This document shows, one piece after another, positions 40,702 to 50,609 of a stretch of 64,000 nucleotides of DNA. Within the stretch, counting starts at the first letter, position 1. Every line of letters starts with the position of its first letter. Location of the stretch: the NCBI GenBank assembly GCA_003170275.1, contig PNAM01000042.1, forward strand, positions 1-64,000, written 5' to 3'. This DNA comes from Myxococcales bacterium (GTDB lineage Bacteria > Myxococcota_A > Polyangia > Palsa-1104). Position numbers and translations under genes: made by a program. The notes below the pieces were generated by a model. It had not been told where the DNA came from, searched no databases, and saw only the letters and a list, made by a program, of their open reading frames with translations.

Positions 40702-42495
40702 CTACAGCGGCGCGCCGCAGGTCGGGTGCGCGTCAGGCGCAAGGACGACGGCGGTGCAGCGCACGCGCGCGCTGGTGTTGGGCGGCGGCTGGCCGCCCCC
40801 CCGGTCGATGCTGACGCCGAAGTGCTGGCCCGGATCGCCGTTGCTCGCGCACACCGGCGTGCAGCGAGCGAGGTCCTTCGAGTCGAGCTTCCAGCAGGGC
40901 GTCGCGCCGCCGTTCGCAGCGCAGGAGGGGAGCGAGCTCACCGAGACGCTGCCGTCCTGGTTGTAGGTGGCGTCCTCGACGGTGCAATCGGGGTTTTGCG
41001 GATCGACGAGCGGCGCGGTGATGCAGCCCACACCGATCGCGGAGACGATCTTTTGGCCCAGGCCCTCGAGCGCCGACTGATAACTGGTGTCGCAGATCGA
41101 GGTGAGCTGCTGGTTGTTCGGCGTCGCTGCGGCGACCAGTTGGTTGATACGCACCGCCGGATCGCCGAAGAACTGACTGTTCTGCGGGGCGATGCACGAG
41201 TGCTGCAGCACGACGGCGCACTTGGTGCCGTCGACGGGGCCGGCACAAGACACATATGTGATCGGGTTGGCGATCATGCTGGCCGCGCCGGCGGACGAAG
41301 GCGCGGTGATGCCGGCCAGGATCACGTCGCGCGGATCGGTCTTCACCCCGCCCTGCGCTGCCGGCCTGGTGAAGTAGTTGATGTACTTGTCGAGGTCGGT
41401 GAGCTTGCCGCCGCTCGCCGGCGGTAGCGACCAGCAGGGCGACTGGACCCCGCCCGAGTCGCCGTAGGGCAGCGGCATGGGCGGGTTGCCGCACTGGATG
41501 CCGTACTGGGTGCAGCGGTAGGACAAGAGCGCGCCGTACTGCGCGGTCTTGGACGGGTCGAAGAGATCGCTGGTCGGATCGGCCGAGCAGTCGTCCTCGT
41601 CGGTCAGCCACATCACGGCCAAGAGCGCGTCGTCGCGCAGGAAGTCGTGGTTCTCGGCCGGCTTGTCATGCAGCGCGCGGTACACCGACTCGAGCTGGTG
41701 CTCGAAGCCGCACCCCATCTGACCGACCGACGCCATGCAACCGAAGGTCGTTGCCAGTGATTGGCCCGTCGGCAGATTCGAGTTGGGAACACCGCTCGCA
41801 TCCTTCTGAAGTTGGTTGTAGTCGATGAAGTTCAGGCCGCCTGACGGCGCAACGCAGGTGGTGTCGGCGCCGGCGCCGAGCGCCTGCAGCTTGCCGCCGC
41901 GCCCACCCGGATGGCACTGTCCCGAGCCGAGCGTGAAGCTGGCTGCGCCGAGGTCGGAGGTGACCACGCCGATGTGGTACCAGGCGGGAACGCTCTGGCC
42001 GAAATCGTCGAGGATCTTGATGAGCTGGGGAAACTCCGCCTTCAGCTCGGTCTGCTTGGGCGCCATCGACGGCGAGTCGTCGACCATGAACAAGATGTCG
42101 ACCTTGTTCTTCACGTTCTGCTCGACGCGAACGTCGACCTCGGTGAACGCGAGGTCCATCGACAATGTGCCGCAGCCTGCTGGCAGTTGCGTGCTCTTCG
42201 ACGACTGCAGGAGGAGCGCGTCCTGCGCGTAGGCCTCGACGGAGACGATGGCCTCGTCGCCGGGCTGGTAACGGGCGATGCGCGCGTCGAAGGTGCCGGT
42301 CTTCTGGCCCGGCACGTGCTTGACGTCGAGCGAGCCGGACTGCGAGGAGGAGCCGAGCACGGTCACGCCGATCGAGAGCTTGTCGGCGGCGACCGCGAAG
42401 TCGGGGAGCGTGACCGTCACCTTGATCGTGCCGTCGTCACACGGCGAGCAGGCGGCGAGCGACGCGGCGGCTATCAATAGCAGCGCCGCCCTCAT
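40702..42495 (-). CDS. lipoprotein with von Willebrand A-like domain (module copy 3)
   Basis: 597 aa with lipobox AAC (RAALLLIAAASLAAC). The N-terminal ~100-residue beta domain (TIKVTVTLPDFAVAADKLSI, then GQKTGTFDARIARYQPGDEA, LPAGCGTLSMDLAF) closely resembles that of the lipoprotein at 62684. A vWA domain follows with the metal-site VDILFMVDDSPSM (DxSxS-type) and WLTDEDDCSAD. A long Cys-containing C-terminal region ends the protein. vWA proteins usually bind ligands through divalent metal. ATGA-coupled to the TPR-TM gene upstream, making it the lipoprotein half of this module copy. Confidence 0.85.
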   Translation of the reverse strand: MRAALLLIAAASLAACSPCDDGTIKVTVTLPDFAVAADKLSIGVTVLGSSSQSGSLDVKHVPGQKTGTFDARIARYQPGDEAIVSVEAYAQDALLLQSSKSTQLPAGCGTLSMDLAFTEVDVRVEQNVKNKVDILFMVDDSPSMAPKQTELKAEFPQLIKILDDFGQSVPAWYHIGVVTSDLGAASFTLGSGQCHPGGRGGKLQALGAGADTTCVAPSGGLNFIDYNQLQKDASGVPNSNLPTGQSLATTFGCMASVGQMGCGFEHQLESVYRALHDKPAENHDFLRDDALLAVMWLTDEDDCSADPTSDLFDPSKTAQYGALLSYRCTQYGIQCGNPPMPLPYGDSGGVQSPCWSLPPASGGKLTDLDKYINYFTRPAAQGGVKTDPRDVILAGITAPSSAGAASMIANPITYVSCAGPVDGTKCAVVLQHSCIAPQNSQFFGDPAVRINQLVAAATPNNQQLTSICDTSYQSALEGLGQKIVSAIGVGCITAPLVDPQNPDCTVEDATYNQDGSVSVSSLPSCAANGGATPCWKLDSKDLARCTPVCASNGDPGQHFGVSIDRGGGQPPPNTSARVRCTAVVLAPDAHPTCGAPL

Positions 42496-43268
42496 CGCAC
42501 GTCCACCGTGCCGTAGAACGGCTGCGAGCTGGAGAGGCCTACGCCGAGGCCCACGCCGAGACCGATGATCACGGCCGCGCCCACCGACACCGTCGCCCAG
42601 AACCACGGGCGGCGGAGAAGCGGGCGGGGCGGGCCAGGCTCCTCGGCGCGCACCTCGGCAGCCGGGGCGACAGCAATCCGTGCCGCGGCTGGCGCCGGCG
42701 CAACGGCCGGCTGGTCATCATCCTCTTCGCGCGGCCGCGTCGGCGTGGCGCGCCGGCTGGTGGCGGCGCGGCGCGTACCCGGCCCGAAGTCGTACGCCTC
42801 CCGGCTCCCGGAGTGCCCGAATGGGTCGTACACCGAGCCCTCGGCCTCCGCCGGAGGGGCGGGCGGCGGCGGGGGCGGCTCGGCGGCGGGCGGTGGGGCA
42901 GGCGGGGCGCGGCGTACGCCCTTTTCGAGCGCCACCACCCAGCGCAGCGCCTCGTCGGCCCCGGCGCCTTCGGGACTCGCTTCGAGGAAGCGCTTGTAGG
43001 CGTCGAGCGCCGCCGGCTTGTTCTCCGCGAGCCGGTACACGTGTCCCAGCTGCAACAGGCACTCGGGAGCGTGCCCAAGCTCGTAGGCGGTCTTCAGCTC
43101 GTCGGCCGCGATCGCATAATTGCCGGCCTGACTGTGCGCCAGCCCTTGCCGGTAGTGCGCGCGCGCCTTGCGTTGCACCGATTCGTTCTCGTCGGCGAGC
43201 GCCGACGATCCGACAAGGATCAACACCAGCAGCGCCGACCACACCACGCGCGCCCCGCGGGCGCTCAC
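42492..43268 (-). CDS. TPR protein with C-terminal Trp-flanked membrane helix (module copy 3)
   Basis: 258 aa from a GTG overlapping the upstream lipoprotein stop (GTGA). Signal peptide VVWSALLVLILVGSSALA. TPR motifs follow (ARAHYRQGLAHSQAGNYAIA, then ELKTAYELGHAPECLLQLGH and VYRLAENKPAALDAYKRFLE), then a Pro/Ala-rich linker, RRPWFWATVSVGAAVIIGLG opening a Gly-rich membrane helix, and a tail ending YGTVDVR. Arrangement and helix signature match copies 1, 2 and 4. The vWA lipoprotein follows with a 4-nt overlap. Confidence 0.8.
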   Translation of the reverse strand: MSARGARVVWSALLVLILVGSSALADENESVQRKARAHYRQGLAHSQAGNYAIAADELKTAYELGHAPECLLQLGHVYRLAENKPAALDAYKRFLEASPEGAGADEALRWVVALEKGVRRAPPAPPPAAEPPPPPPAPPAEAEGSVYDPFGHSGSREAYDFGPGTRRAATSRRATPTRPREEDDDQPAVAPAPAAARIAVAPAAEVRAEEPGPPRPLLRRPWFWATVSVGAAVIIGLGVGLGVGLSSSQPFYGTVDVR

Positions 43269-43855
43269 ACGCCGTCGCCCGCGCCGAGCGTTCGCGAATC
43301 GAGCTTCTCGCCTTCGTACTTCGACATGTGCTCCATGCCGCGGCGCACCCGTTCGCGGACCTTCTCCTCGCCTTTGCGCACGAGGTTCTCCTGGCCGCCG
43401 GCCTGGTCCGCCCGGAACTGCGTGGTCTCCTGCATCCACTGATCGCGGCGCGACCAATTGGGCAGGCTCGGCTTGATCGCCTTCATGTGCATCTGCGCCG
43501 AAAAGGCGCCCATGCTGGGGTAGACCTCGATGAAGTAGATCCGGCCGGGCGCGAGGTCTGCGGACAGCGCGTCGGTGTTCTCCGCCCAGATCACGAACGT
43601 GTGGTGGCCGGGCGGGACCACTGCTGCGAAGTGACCCTTGGCCGGAATGTCGCCGATGAAGCGCCCGCCCTCGTCGATGATGTTCGCCGAGACCGCGAAC
43701 GCCAGCTTGGATGGCCGGACGAACACGACCGTGGCCAGGTCGGGAGGCGCGACGATCTTGCGCGACGGATGCACCTCTTCCATGTAACGCGCCGCAGATG
43801 CGCAGCCGCTCGCCAGACCCGCCGTCAGGACTGCCAGACACAGTGCTCTCTTCAT
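43265..43855 (-). CDS. lipoprotein, hypothetical (DUF2846-like)
   Basis: 196 aa, lipobox ASGC (LAVLTAGLASGC). It contains PPDLATVVFVRPSKLAFAVS, then IIDEGGRFIGDIPAKGHFAA and VVPPGHHTFVIWAENTD, a beta-rich layout similar to DUF2846-type lipoproteins whose role is unknown. After APGRIYFIEVYPSMGAFSA a charged helical tail follows. It leads a three-gene run with the TPR-TM and vWA lipoprotein genes, coupled by GTGA. A strong TTGACA/AATAAT promoter lies just upstream. Confidence 0.72.
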   Translation of the reverse strand: MKRALCLAVLTAGLASGCASAARYMEEVHPSRKIVAPPDLATVVFVRPSKLAFAVSANIIDEGGRFIGDIPAKGHFAAVVPPGHHTFVIWAENTDALSADLAPGRIYFIEVYPSMGAFSAQMHMKAIKPSLPNWSRRDQWMQETTQFRADQAGGQENLVRKGEEKVRERVRRGMEHMSKYEGEKLDSRTLGAGDGV

Positions 43856-43894
43856 GATCCCCCCCGTGCCCCGAAGGGCGCGACCCTGGCGCCT

Positions 43895-43922
43895 ATTATT
43901 TCGACCCCCGGCCCGCTGTCAA
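43895..43922 (-). promoter_or_regulatory. sigma70-type promoter of the lipoprotein/TPR/vWA operon
   Basis: On the minus strand a perfect -35 TTGACA (43922-43917) and AATAAT (43900-43895, five of six) are 16 nt apart. Confidence 0.62.
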
Positions 43923-43952
43923 CTACCCGTCAACCCCGTCAACCCGGTTGAC
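43918..43952. promoter_or_regulatory. cluster of four GTCAAC half-sites
   Basis: GTCAAC at 43918, 43929 and 43938, plus the inverted GTTGAC at 43947. Spacings are 11, 9 and 9 bp. The last two form GTCAAC-CCG-GTTGAC. The first overlaps the -35 box of the minus-strand promoter; efp starts 33 nt to the right. Confidence 0.5.
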
Positions 43953-43985
43953 TGAGGGCGCAAACGGCGCTACCTAGATGCCCCC

Positions 43986-44549
43986 ATGTACGACACGTCA
44001 GATCTGCGCAAGGGCTTGAAGGTGATGATCGATGGCCAGCCGTACATCGTCATCTCGGCCGACTTCGTGAAACCCGGCAAGGGCTCGGCCTTCACCCGCA
44101 CCAAGATGAAGAACCTGCTCTCGGGCGGCAACATCGAGCGCAACATCCGCTCCGACACCAAGATCGAGCCGGCCGACATCGACGAGCGGCAGATGTCCTT
44201 CCTCTATAAGGAAGGCGACGACTTCGTGTTCATGGATCAGAAGAACTACGAACAGATCAACGTGCCCAAGGAGACGCTGGGCGACGATTGGCGCTGGCTC
44301 AAAGACAACATGAGCTGCTACGTGCTGTTCTGGAACGGCAAGTCGATCGGTATCACGCTGCCCAACTTCGTCGAGCTCAAGGTCACGTCGTCGGAGCCGG
44401 GCGTCAAGGGCGACACCTCGTCGGGCGCGTCCAAGCCGGCCACGCTCGAGACCGGCGCGACCATCAACGTGCCGCTGTTCGTCAACGAAGGCGACAACCT
44501 GCGCATCGACACCCGCTCGGGCGAGTACTGCGAGCGCGTCAAGGGCTAA
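43986..44549 (+). CDS. efp: translation elongation factor P
   Basis: 187 aa, the usual EF-P length. The N-terminal KOW-like domain carries DFVKPGKGSAFTRTKMKNL, with the predicted modified Lys32 in the PGKG loop (equivalent to E. coli Lys34). OB domains follow (MSFLYKEGDDFVFMD, GATINVPLFVNEGD, IDTRSGEYCERV). EF-P relieves ribosome stalling at polyproline. The next gene encodes EpmA, the ligase that modifies this Lys, overlapping by 1 nt. EpmB and EpmC are not in the window. Confidence 0.97.
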   Translation: MYDTSDLRKGLKVMIDGQPYIVISADFVKPGKGSAFTRTKMKNLLSGGNIERNIRSDTKIEPADIDERQMSFLYKEGDDFVFMDQKNYEQINVPKETLGDDWRWLKDNMSCYVLFWNGKSIGITLPNFVELKVTSSEPGVKGDTSSGASKPATLETGATINVPLFVNEGDNLRIDTRSGEYCERVKG

Positions 44550-45493
44550 TGTCCGAAGCGGAACGGCTGTCCGGCCGCATCCGCAACCTCGAGCGGCGCG
44601 CGGTCATGCTGCGCGCGATCCGGCAGTTCTTCGATCAACACCGGTTCGTCGAGATCGAGGCGCCGATCCTGGTGCCGTCGCCGGGGCTCGAGGTGCACCT
44701 CGACGCGTTCGCGCTCGACGAGCCGCGCGCCAATCGCTACCTCATCACCAGCCCCGAGTATCAGATGAAGCGGCTTCTCGCCGGCGGCATGAAGCGCATC
44801 TATTCGCTCGGCAAGGTGTTTCGCCGGGGCGAGCGCGGCGCGCACCACAACCCCGAGTTCACCATGCTCGAGTGGTATCGCGCCGGCGCCGGCTGGCAGG
44901 CGGTGGCCGACGACTTCGAGGCGCTGATGGCCGCGATCGGATTCCCCGGCGCCTGGGAGCGGCTCAGCGTGGCCGACGCGTGCGCGCGCTGGGCCGGCGT
45001 GCGCATCGAGGGCGATGAAGATCTCCCGTCGCTGCGTGAGAAGATCACGCGCGCGGGTCATCGCCTGCCCGACGACGGCACGTGGGACGACCTGTTCTTC
45101 GCGCTGTTCCTCGACGCGGTCGAGCCGCACCTCGCCGGCGCGCAGGTGATCTTGTACGACTGGCCGCGCCCGCTGGCGGCGCTCGCGCGGGAGAAGCCGG
45201 GCGATCCACGCGTGGTCGAGCGCTTCGAGGCGTACGCGCACGGGCTCGAGCTGTGCAACGCCTTCGGCGAGCTCACCGATCCGGTCGAGCAGCGACGGCG
45301 CTTCACCGCCGATTTGGCGGCCCGCGAGGCGCGCGGACTGCCCGCCTATCCGATCGACGAGCGCTTCCTCGCCGCGCTCGCCGAGCTTCCCGCGTCGGCA
45401 GGCATCGCCGTCGGCGTCGATCGGCTGGCCATGCTGCTCACCGGCGCCACCGAGATCCGCGACGTGCTGCCGTTCGCCGACGAGGAGCTCTAG
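44549..45493 (+). CDS. epmA: EF-P lysine ligase EpmA (GenX/PoxA)
   Basis: 314 aa from the ATG of TAATG at 44549. Class II aminoacyl-tRNA-synthetase core without an anticodon-binding domain: RFVEIEAPILVPSPG, YLITSPEYQMKRLLAGGM, KVFRRGERGAHHNPEFTMLE, LELCNAFGELTDPVEQ and the C-terminal GIAVGVDRLAML motif. EpmA attaches (R)-beta-lysine, or in some species lysine or another group, to the EF-P Lys. The coupling to efp strongly supports this over a lysyl-tRNA synthetase role. Confidence 0.95.
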   Translation: MSEAERLSGRIRNLERRAVMLRAIRQFFDQHRFVEIEAPILVPSPGLEVHLDAFALDEPRANRYLITSPEYQMKRLLAGGMKRIYSLGKVFRRGERGAHHNPEFTMLEWYRAGAGWQAVADDFEALMAAIGFPGAWERLSVADACARWAGVRIEGDEDLPSLREKITRAGHRLPDDGTWDDLFFALFLDAVEPHLAGAQVILYDWPRPLAALAREKPGDPRVVERFEAYAHGLELCNAFGELTDPVEQRRRFTADLAAREARGLPAYPIDERFLAALAELPASAGIAVGVDRLAMLLTGATEIRDVLPFADEEL

Positions 45494-45568
45494 CCTATTC
45501 TAAGGTAGCGCTGGCTGCGTCGGGCCAGACGCACTTGATTCGGGGCGCAATTCGTCGTAGTACGGGCC

Positions 45569-46864
45569 ATGCGTATTACGTGTTTCGCAGCCCTATTTTG
45601 CGCGCTTACGCCGATCGCCGCCCACGCCGGTCCGTGCCCCACCGTGATGGTGATCCTCGATCGCTCGGGATCGATGGACTCGACCCCGTCGGGCAGCGGC
45701 ACCGGACCGTCCAAGTTGGACATCGCCAGGATGGCGATCACCACGCTGATGATGAAGTACGGCAACACCATCCCGTTCGGCTTCACCACGTTTCAGGAGG
45801 ACCTGTCGTGCACCGACGGCATCGACATCCTCGTCGAGCCGATGCACGCGAGCGCGCAGGCGATCACGCAGAAGGTCGCCGCGGTGGTCTCGGGCGGCGG
45901 CACCAACACCGGCCAGGCGATCGACAAGGTCGCGGCGGATCCGAACATGCACGACCCGATGCGGCCCTCGAGCTACATCATGCTGATCACCGACGGCGAG
46001 CCGAACTGCGGCGCGGGCGGGCTGTCCGAGCCGGCGTACACCGTCTCGCGCATCAGCGCGGCGGCCATGGCGGCAAACCCGATCAAGACCTTCGTCATCG
46101 GCTTCGGCGCGCTGCCGTCGGCCGACCAGATGGCCATGGATCAGATGGCCACCGCGGGCCTCGAGCCGTGCATGGGCACGACCTGCAACGGGCACAAGTT
46201 CTTCGCGGCCGACTCCGCGCAGGCGCTCAACGACGCGATCGACGCCATCTCCCAGACCATCGCGGGCGAGTTCGGCGGCCAGTGCGACGACTCGTGCTAC
46301 GCCAACGGCTGCCCCAACGCCGGCGACATCTGCGTCGGCTCTAAGTGCAAGCCCGACCCGTGCTCGTCGGTGGCCAGCGTCTGCGCCCCGGGCGACTACT
46401 GCTACACCGACGGCAATTCGGCCGGCACCTGCTCGCACGCCTGCTCGATGCCGTGCGCCGCGGGCGAGGTCTGCTCGGCGCAGGGCATGTGCGTGCCCGA
46501 CCTGTGCGCCACCGTCTCCTGCCAGACGGGGCAGGTGTGCAAGGCCGGCCAGTGCATCAATGACGCGTGCAACGGCGGCACGGGTTCCAAGCCGTGCGAT
46601 CCGGGCCTGTTGTGCTACCAGGGCTCGTGCATCGACGATCCCTGCCGGTACGTGACCTGCCCGATGGGCACCACCTGCGTCACCGGCTCAGGCGCGTGCG
46701 CGGCCACGCTCACCGGCGGCAACGGGATGGGCGGCACGGGCGGCCGCAACCGGGGAGCCGGCGGCTGTGACTTCGGCTCGGGCGCGTCGTCGACGGCCGG
46801 CCTGGCCGCGCTGCTGATGCTGGCCGCCGGGCTCTGGCTGCGCGCCCGCCGGCGCCGCGCGTAG
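45569..46864 (+). CDS. secreted/surface vWA protein with MYXO-CTERM-type sorting tail
   Basis: 431 aa. Signal peptide [16 protein letters not shown], then a vWA domain with [13 protein letters not shown] (DxSGS metal site), GTNTGQA and [11 protein letters not shown]. Residues ~235-370 are Cys-rich with repeated CxxGxxC units ([39 protein letters not shown]). The C terminus reads [10 protein letters not shown], then a hydrophobic stretch and RARRRR. This is the Cys-helix-Arg arrangement of MYXO-CTERM proteins, which are processed at the Cys and lipid-anchored at the surface. Confidence 0.87.
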   Translation: MRITCFAALFCALTPIAAHAGPCPTVMVILDRSGSMDSTPSGSGTGPSKLDIARMAITTLMMKYGNTIPFGFTTFQEDLSCTDGIDILVEPMHASAQAITQKVAAVVSGGGTNTGQAIDKVAADPNMHDPMRPSSYIMLITDGEPNCGAGGLSEPAYTVSRISAAAMAANPIKTFVIGFGALPSADQMAMDQMATAGLEPCMGTTCNGHKFFAADSAQALNDAIDAISQTIAGEFGGQCDDSCYANGCPNAGDICVGSKCKPDPCSSVASVCAPGDYCYTDGNSAGTCSHACSMPCAAGEVCSAQGMCVPDLCATVSCQTGQVCKAGQCINDACNGGTGSKPCDPGLLCYQGSCIDDPCRYVTCPMGTTCVTGSGACAATLTGGNGMGGTGGRNRGAGGCDFGSGASSTAGLAALLMLAAGLWLRARRRRA

Positions 46865-46892
46865 TCCAACTTCGTCCAACTCTGGAGGCTTC

Positions 46893-47240
46893 ATGACCCG
46901 CTTCGCTCGCTACGTGATCCTCGCCGTCCTGACCGTCCTGTTCCTGCCCGCCTCTGCGTTCGCGCAGGCCAAGGCGACCGACAAGCCGGCGCCCGCCGCC
47001 AAGGCCGCCGACGCCAAGCCGGCCGACAGCGCCAAGGCACCGGTCGAGCTCGTCGATCTGAACTCCGCCACCGAAGATCAGCTCAAGGCGCTGGCCGGTG
47101 TAGGCGACGCGTACTCGAAGAAGATCATCGCCGGCCGCCCCTACGCCAACAAGACCCAGCTGGTCTCGAAGAAGATCGTTCCGCAGGCGACCTACGACAA
47201 GATCGCCGACAAGGTGATCGCCAAGCAGGCCAAGAAGTAG
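46893..47240 (+). CDS. exported helix-hairpin-helix protein (ComEA-like)
   Basis: 115 aa with signal peptide [13 protein letters not shown]. An Ala/Lys-rich spacer ([18 protein letters not shown]) is followed by a helix-hairpin-helix unit: [20 protein letters not shown], then [17 protein letters not shown]. ComEA-type HhH domains bind DNA nonspecifically during uptake. The core VDLNSAxxxxLxxLpGVG motif is clear. GGAGG precedes the ATG. Role in competence is not shown; another periplasmic DNA-binding role is possible. Confidence 0.8.
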   Translation: MTRFARYVILAVLTVLFLPASAFAQAKATDKPAPAAKAADAKPADSAKAPVELVDLNSATEDQLKALAGVGDAYSKKIIAGRPYANKTQLVSKKIVPQATYDKIADKVIAKQAKK

Positions 47241-47290
47241 CGCCCGCCCCGCGAAGCAACCCGCGTTCGAGATCGCGCGTCTGCTTCGTC

Positions 47291-48073
47291 ATGAACCCCA
47301 AACGCTTCATCCTGATCTGCATCCTCGGAAGCGCGGCCCTGGCCACGGGATGCGCCGTGCACGCGCAGCCGCTCACGTCGCTGCCGTTGTGCACCTACGA
47401 GCGCGTGTCGCCGTTCGCGCGCACCGACAAGCGGATCCTGATCGCGCCGTTCGAAGACGCGCGCGGAAGCGACTACTCGCGCACGTCGGTCGACAAGCAC
47501 ATCCCGGTGCTCAACCTGTTCCATTCCTCCGAGCAGTTCCACTATCCCGAGTCGGCTGGCATGCTGCGCACGCGCGATCACAACCGCGAGGTGGTCACCG
47601 TCGGTGCGCTGGGCACGGCCATGCCCTCGCTGCTCGCCGACACCATGCGGCGCATGCAATTCACCGATCACGCGGTGGCCGGCGGCGTGCTCGACTCGCA
47701 GCCGCAGGACTTCGACTACGTCCTGTCCGGCAAGCTCACCAGCACGCGCTTTCACGCCGGGCAGAGCCCGATCATTCACCTGCTGGTCGGGCTGCTCGGC
47801 GTGCCGTACGAGATCGCGTCCTACGATCTCGAGTACGAGGTGACGCTGTTCGACACGCGCAATCCGTATGTGCCGGTGTTCCAGCGCGCGTATGTGTTCA
47901 AGGATCGCCGCGCGGTGGGTGTGTACTACAACCACGAGTGGGCCTATCCCATGTTCGTGCGCGGGCTCGAGCGCACGCTGCCGCAGGTAGTCGGCGACGT
48001 GGCGGCGGTGTTGGCGAACGCACGGGTAGACATGGGCGCGCCGGCGACTACAACCCTGGCGAATGTTCGATGA
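47291..48073 (+). CDS. lipoprotein, hypothetical
   Basis: 260 aa, lipobox ATGC (LGSAALATGC). Mature ~240 residues. The segments ILIAPFEDARGSDYSRT, FHYPESAGMLRTRD, TDHAVAGGVLD, YVLSGKLTSTRFHAGQ and YDLEYEVTLFDTRNPYVPVF resemble lipoproteins that assemble with an outer-membrane export or LPS-type machine (lipocalin/LptE-like layout), though I cannot place it in a family. Its last 11 nt overlap the acetyltransferase gene, so the run 46893-50608 may be one operon. Confidence 0.68.
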   Translation: MNPKRFILICILGSAALATGCAVHAQPLTSLPLCTYERVSPFARTDKRILIAPFEDARGSDYSRTSVDKHIPVLNLFHSSEQFHYPESAGMLRTRDHNREVVTVGALGTAMPSLLADTMRRMQFTDHAVAGGVLDSQPQDFDYVLSGKLTSTRFHAGQSPIIHLLVGLLGVPYEIASYDLEYEVTLFDTRNPYVPVFQRAYVFKDRRAVGVYYNHEWAYPMFVRGLERTLPQVVGDVAAVLANARVDMGAPATTTLANVR

Positions 48074-48601
48074 TCTCCGCGCCGACCTGAATCGCTTCAC
48101 CGCGCTCAGCAACCTGTCCGGCCTGGCGAAGTGGAAGTCGCTGCTCGAGACCCAGGGCGTGTGGGCGGTGAGCGTCTATCGCTTCGGCCGCTGGGTGTAT
48201 GGCGACGCGCCGCGGCCGGTGGCGATCCCGTGCAAGGCGATCTACCAAGTCGCGCACAAGCTGATCGAGATCACCACCGGCATCAACGTGCCCGCGTCGG
48301 CGCAGATCGGCCGCGGACTATACATCGGCCACTTCGGCGGCATCGTGGTCCACTCGCGCGCGGTGCTCGGCGAGAACTGCAGCCTGTCGCAGGGCGTGAC
48401 CATCGGCGTGCTCGGAGGCGCGCGCGAGGGCGTGCCGCGCATCGGCAACGACGTGTACCTGGGCGCCGGCGCCAAGGTGCTCGGCGAGCTCAGCATCGGC
48501 GACGGCGCGCGCATCGGCGCCAACGCGGTGGTGCTCAAGGACGTCCCGGCGCATGCGACCGCGGTCGGCGTGCCGGCGCAGATCCTGCTAGGATTGGCTC
48601 G

Positions 48602-49874
<1,273 letters not shown>

Positions 49875-49882
<8 letters not shown>

Positions 49883-50417
49883 TCGCCCGAGCATGCTGCT
49901 GGTCGACGACGACGAGATCTTTCGCGAACGGCTGGGCCGCGCGTTTCGCGAGCGCGACTACGAGGTCACCACCGCCGGCAGCTACGACGAGGCGATGGTC
50001 GCCGCGCGCACCGACTCGCCGCAGTTCGCGGTGGTCGACCTGAAGATGCCCGGCCGCTCGGGGCTGGAGCTGGTGCGCGATCTCAAGACCGTCGACGCCA
50101 CCACCAAGATCGTGGTGCTCACCGGCTACGGCTCGATCGCCACCGCGATCGACGCCGTGCGGCTCGGCGCCACGCACTACCTGGCCAAGCCGGCCGACGC
50201 CGACGACATCCTGGCTGCGTTTCAGCGCGACGAGAAGGCGCCGCTCAGCGCGCCCGAAGCGGAGTTCCCCGCGCCGACGCTGGCGCGCGCCGAATGGGAG
50301 CACATCAACCGCGTCTTGTCCGACTGCGGCGGTAACATCTCCGAAGCCGCGCGCCGCCTCGGCATGCACCGCCGCTCGCTGCAGCTCAAGCTGCGCAAGC
50401 ACGCGCCCAACAAATGA
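49875..50417 (+). CDS. regA: RegA/PrrA-type response regulator
   Basis: 180 aa. Receiver with MLLVDDDEIFRERLGRAF, phospho-acceptor Asp55 (FAVVDLKMPG), VLTGYGSIATAIDAVRLGA and Lys of the KPAD motif. A short linker and a Fis-type HTH follow (INRVLSDCGGNISEAARRLG, then MHRRSLQLKLRKHAP). This composition is diagnostic of RegA/PrrA/ActR. Overlaps RegB by 8 nt and the DUF4266-like gene by 4 nt. Confidence 0.93.
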
Positions 50418-50608
50418 AACGTCTCCTCCTTCTCGCGATCGTGTTGCTCGCCGCCGCCTGCGCGCGCGTCAAACCGTATCAGCGCGAGCTGCTCACGCTG
50501 CCCGGCATGAGCCTCGAGAGCCAGCCCGCGGACCAGCACATCTTCGAATCGCGCGAAGGCTCCGCAGGCGCCTACGGCTCGATCGGCTCCGGCTGCGGCT
50601 GCAACTAG
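50414..50608 (+). CDS. DUF4266-like small lipoprotein
   Basis: 64 aa. Lipobox AAAC (LLAIVLLAAAC), then KPYQRELLTLPGMSLE and the C-terminal REGSAGAYGSIGSGCGCN, the Gly/Cys end typical of DUF4266. Family members occur next to DUF3570 outer-membrane proteins, as here (the next gene on the other strand). It is ATGA-coupled to RegA, so redox-regulated expression is likely. Function not established. Confidence 0.82.
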   Translation: MKRLLLLAIVLLAAACARVKPYQRELLTLPGMSLESQPADQHIFESREGSAGAYGSIGSGCGCN

Positions 50609-50609
50609 A

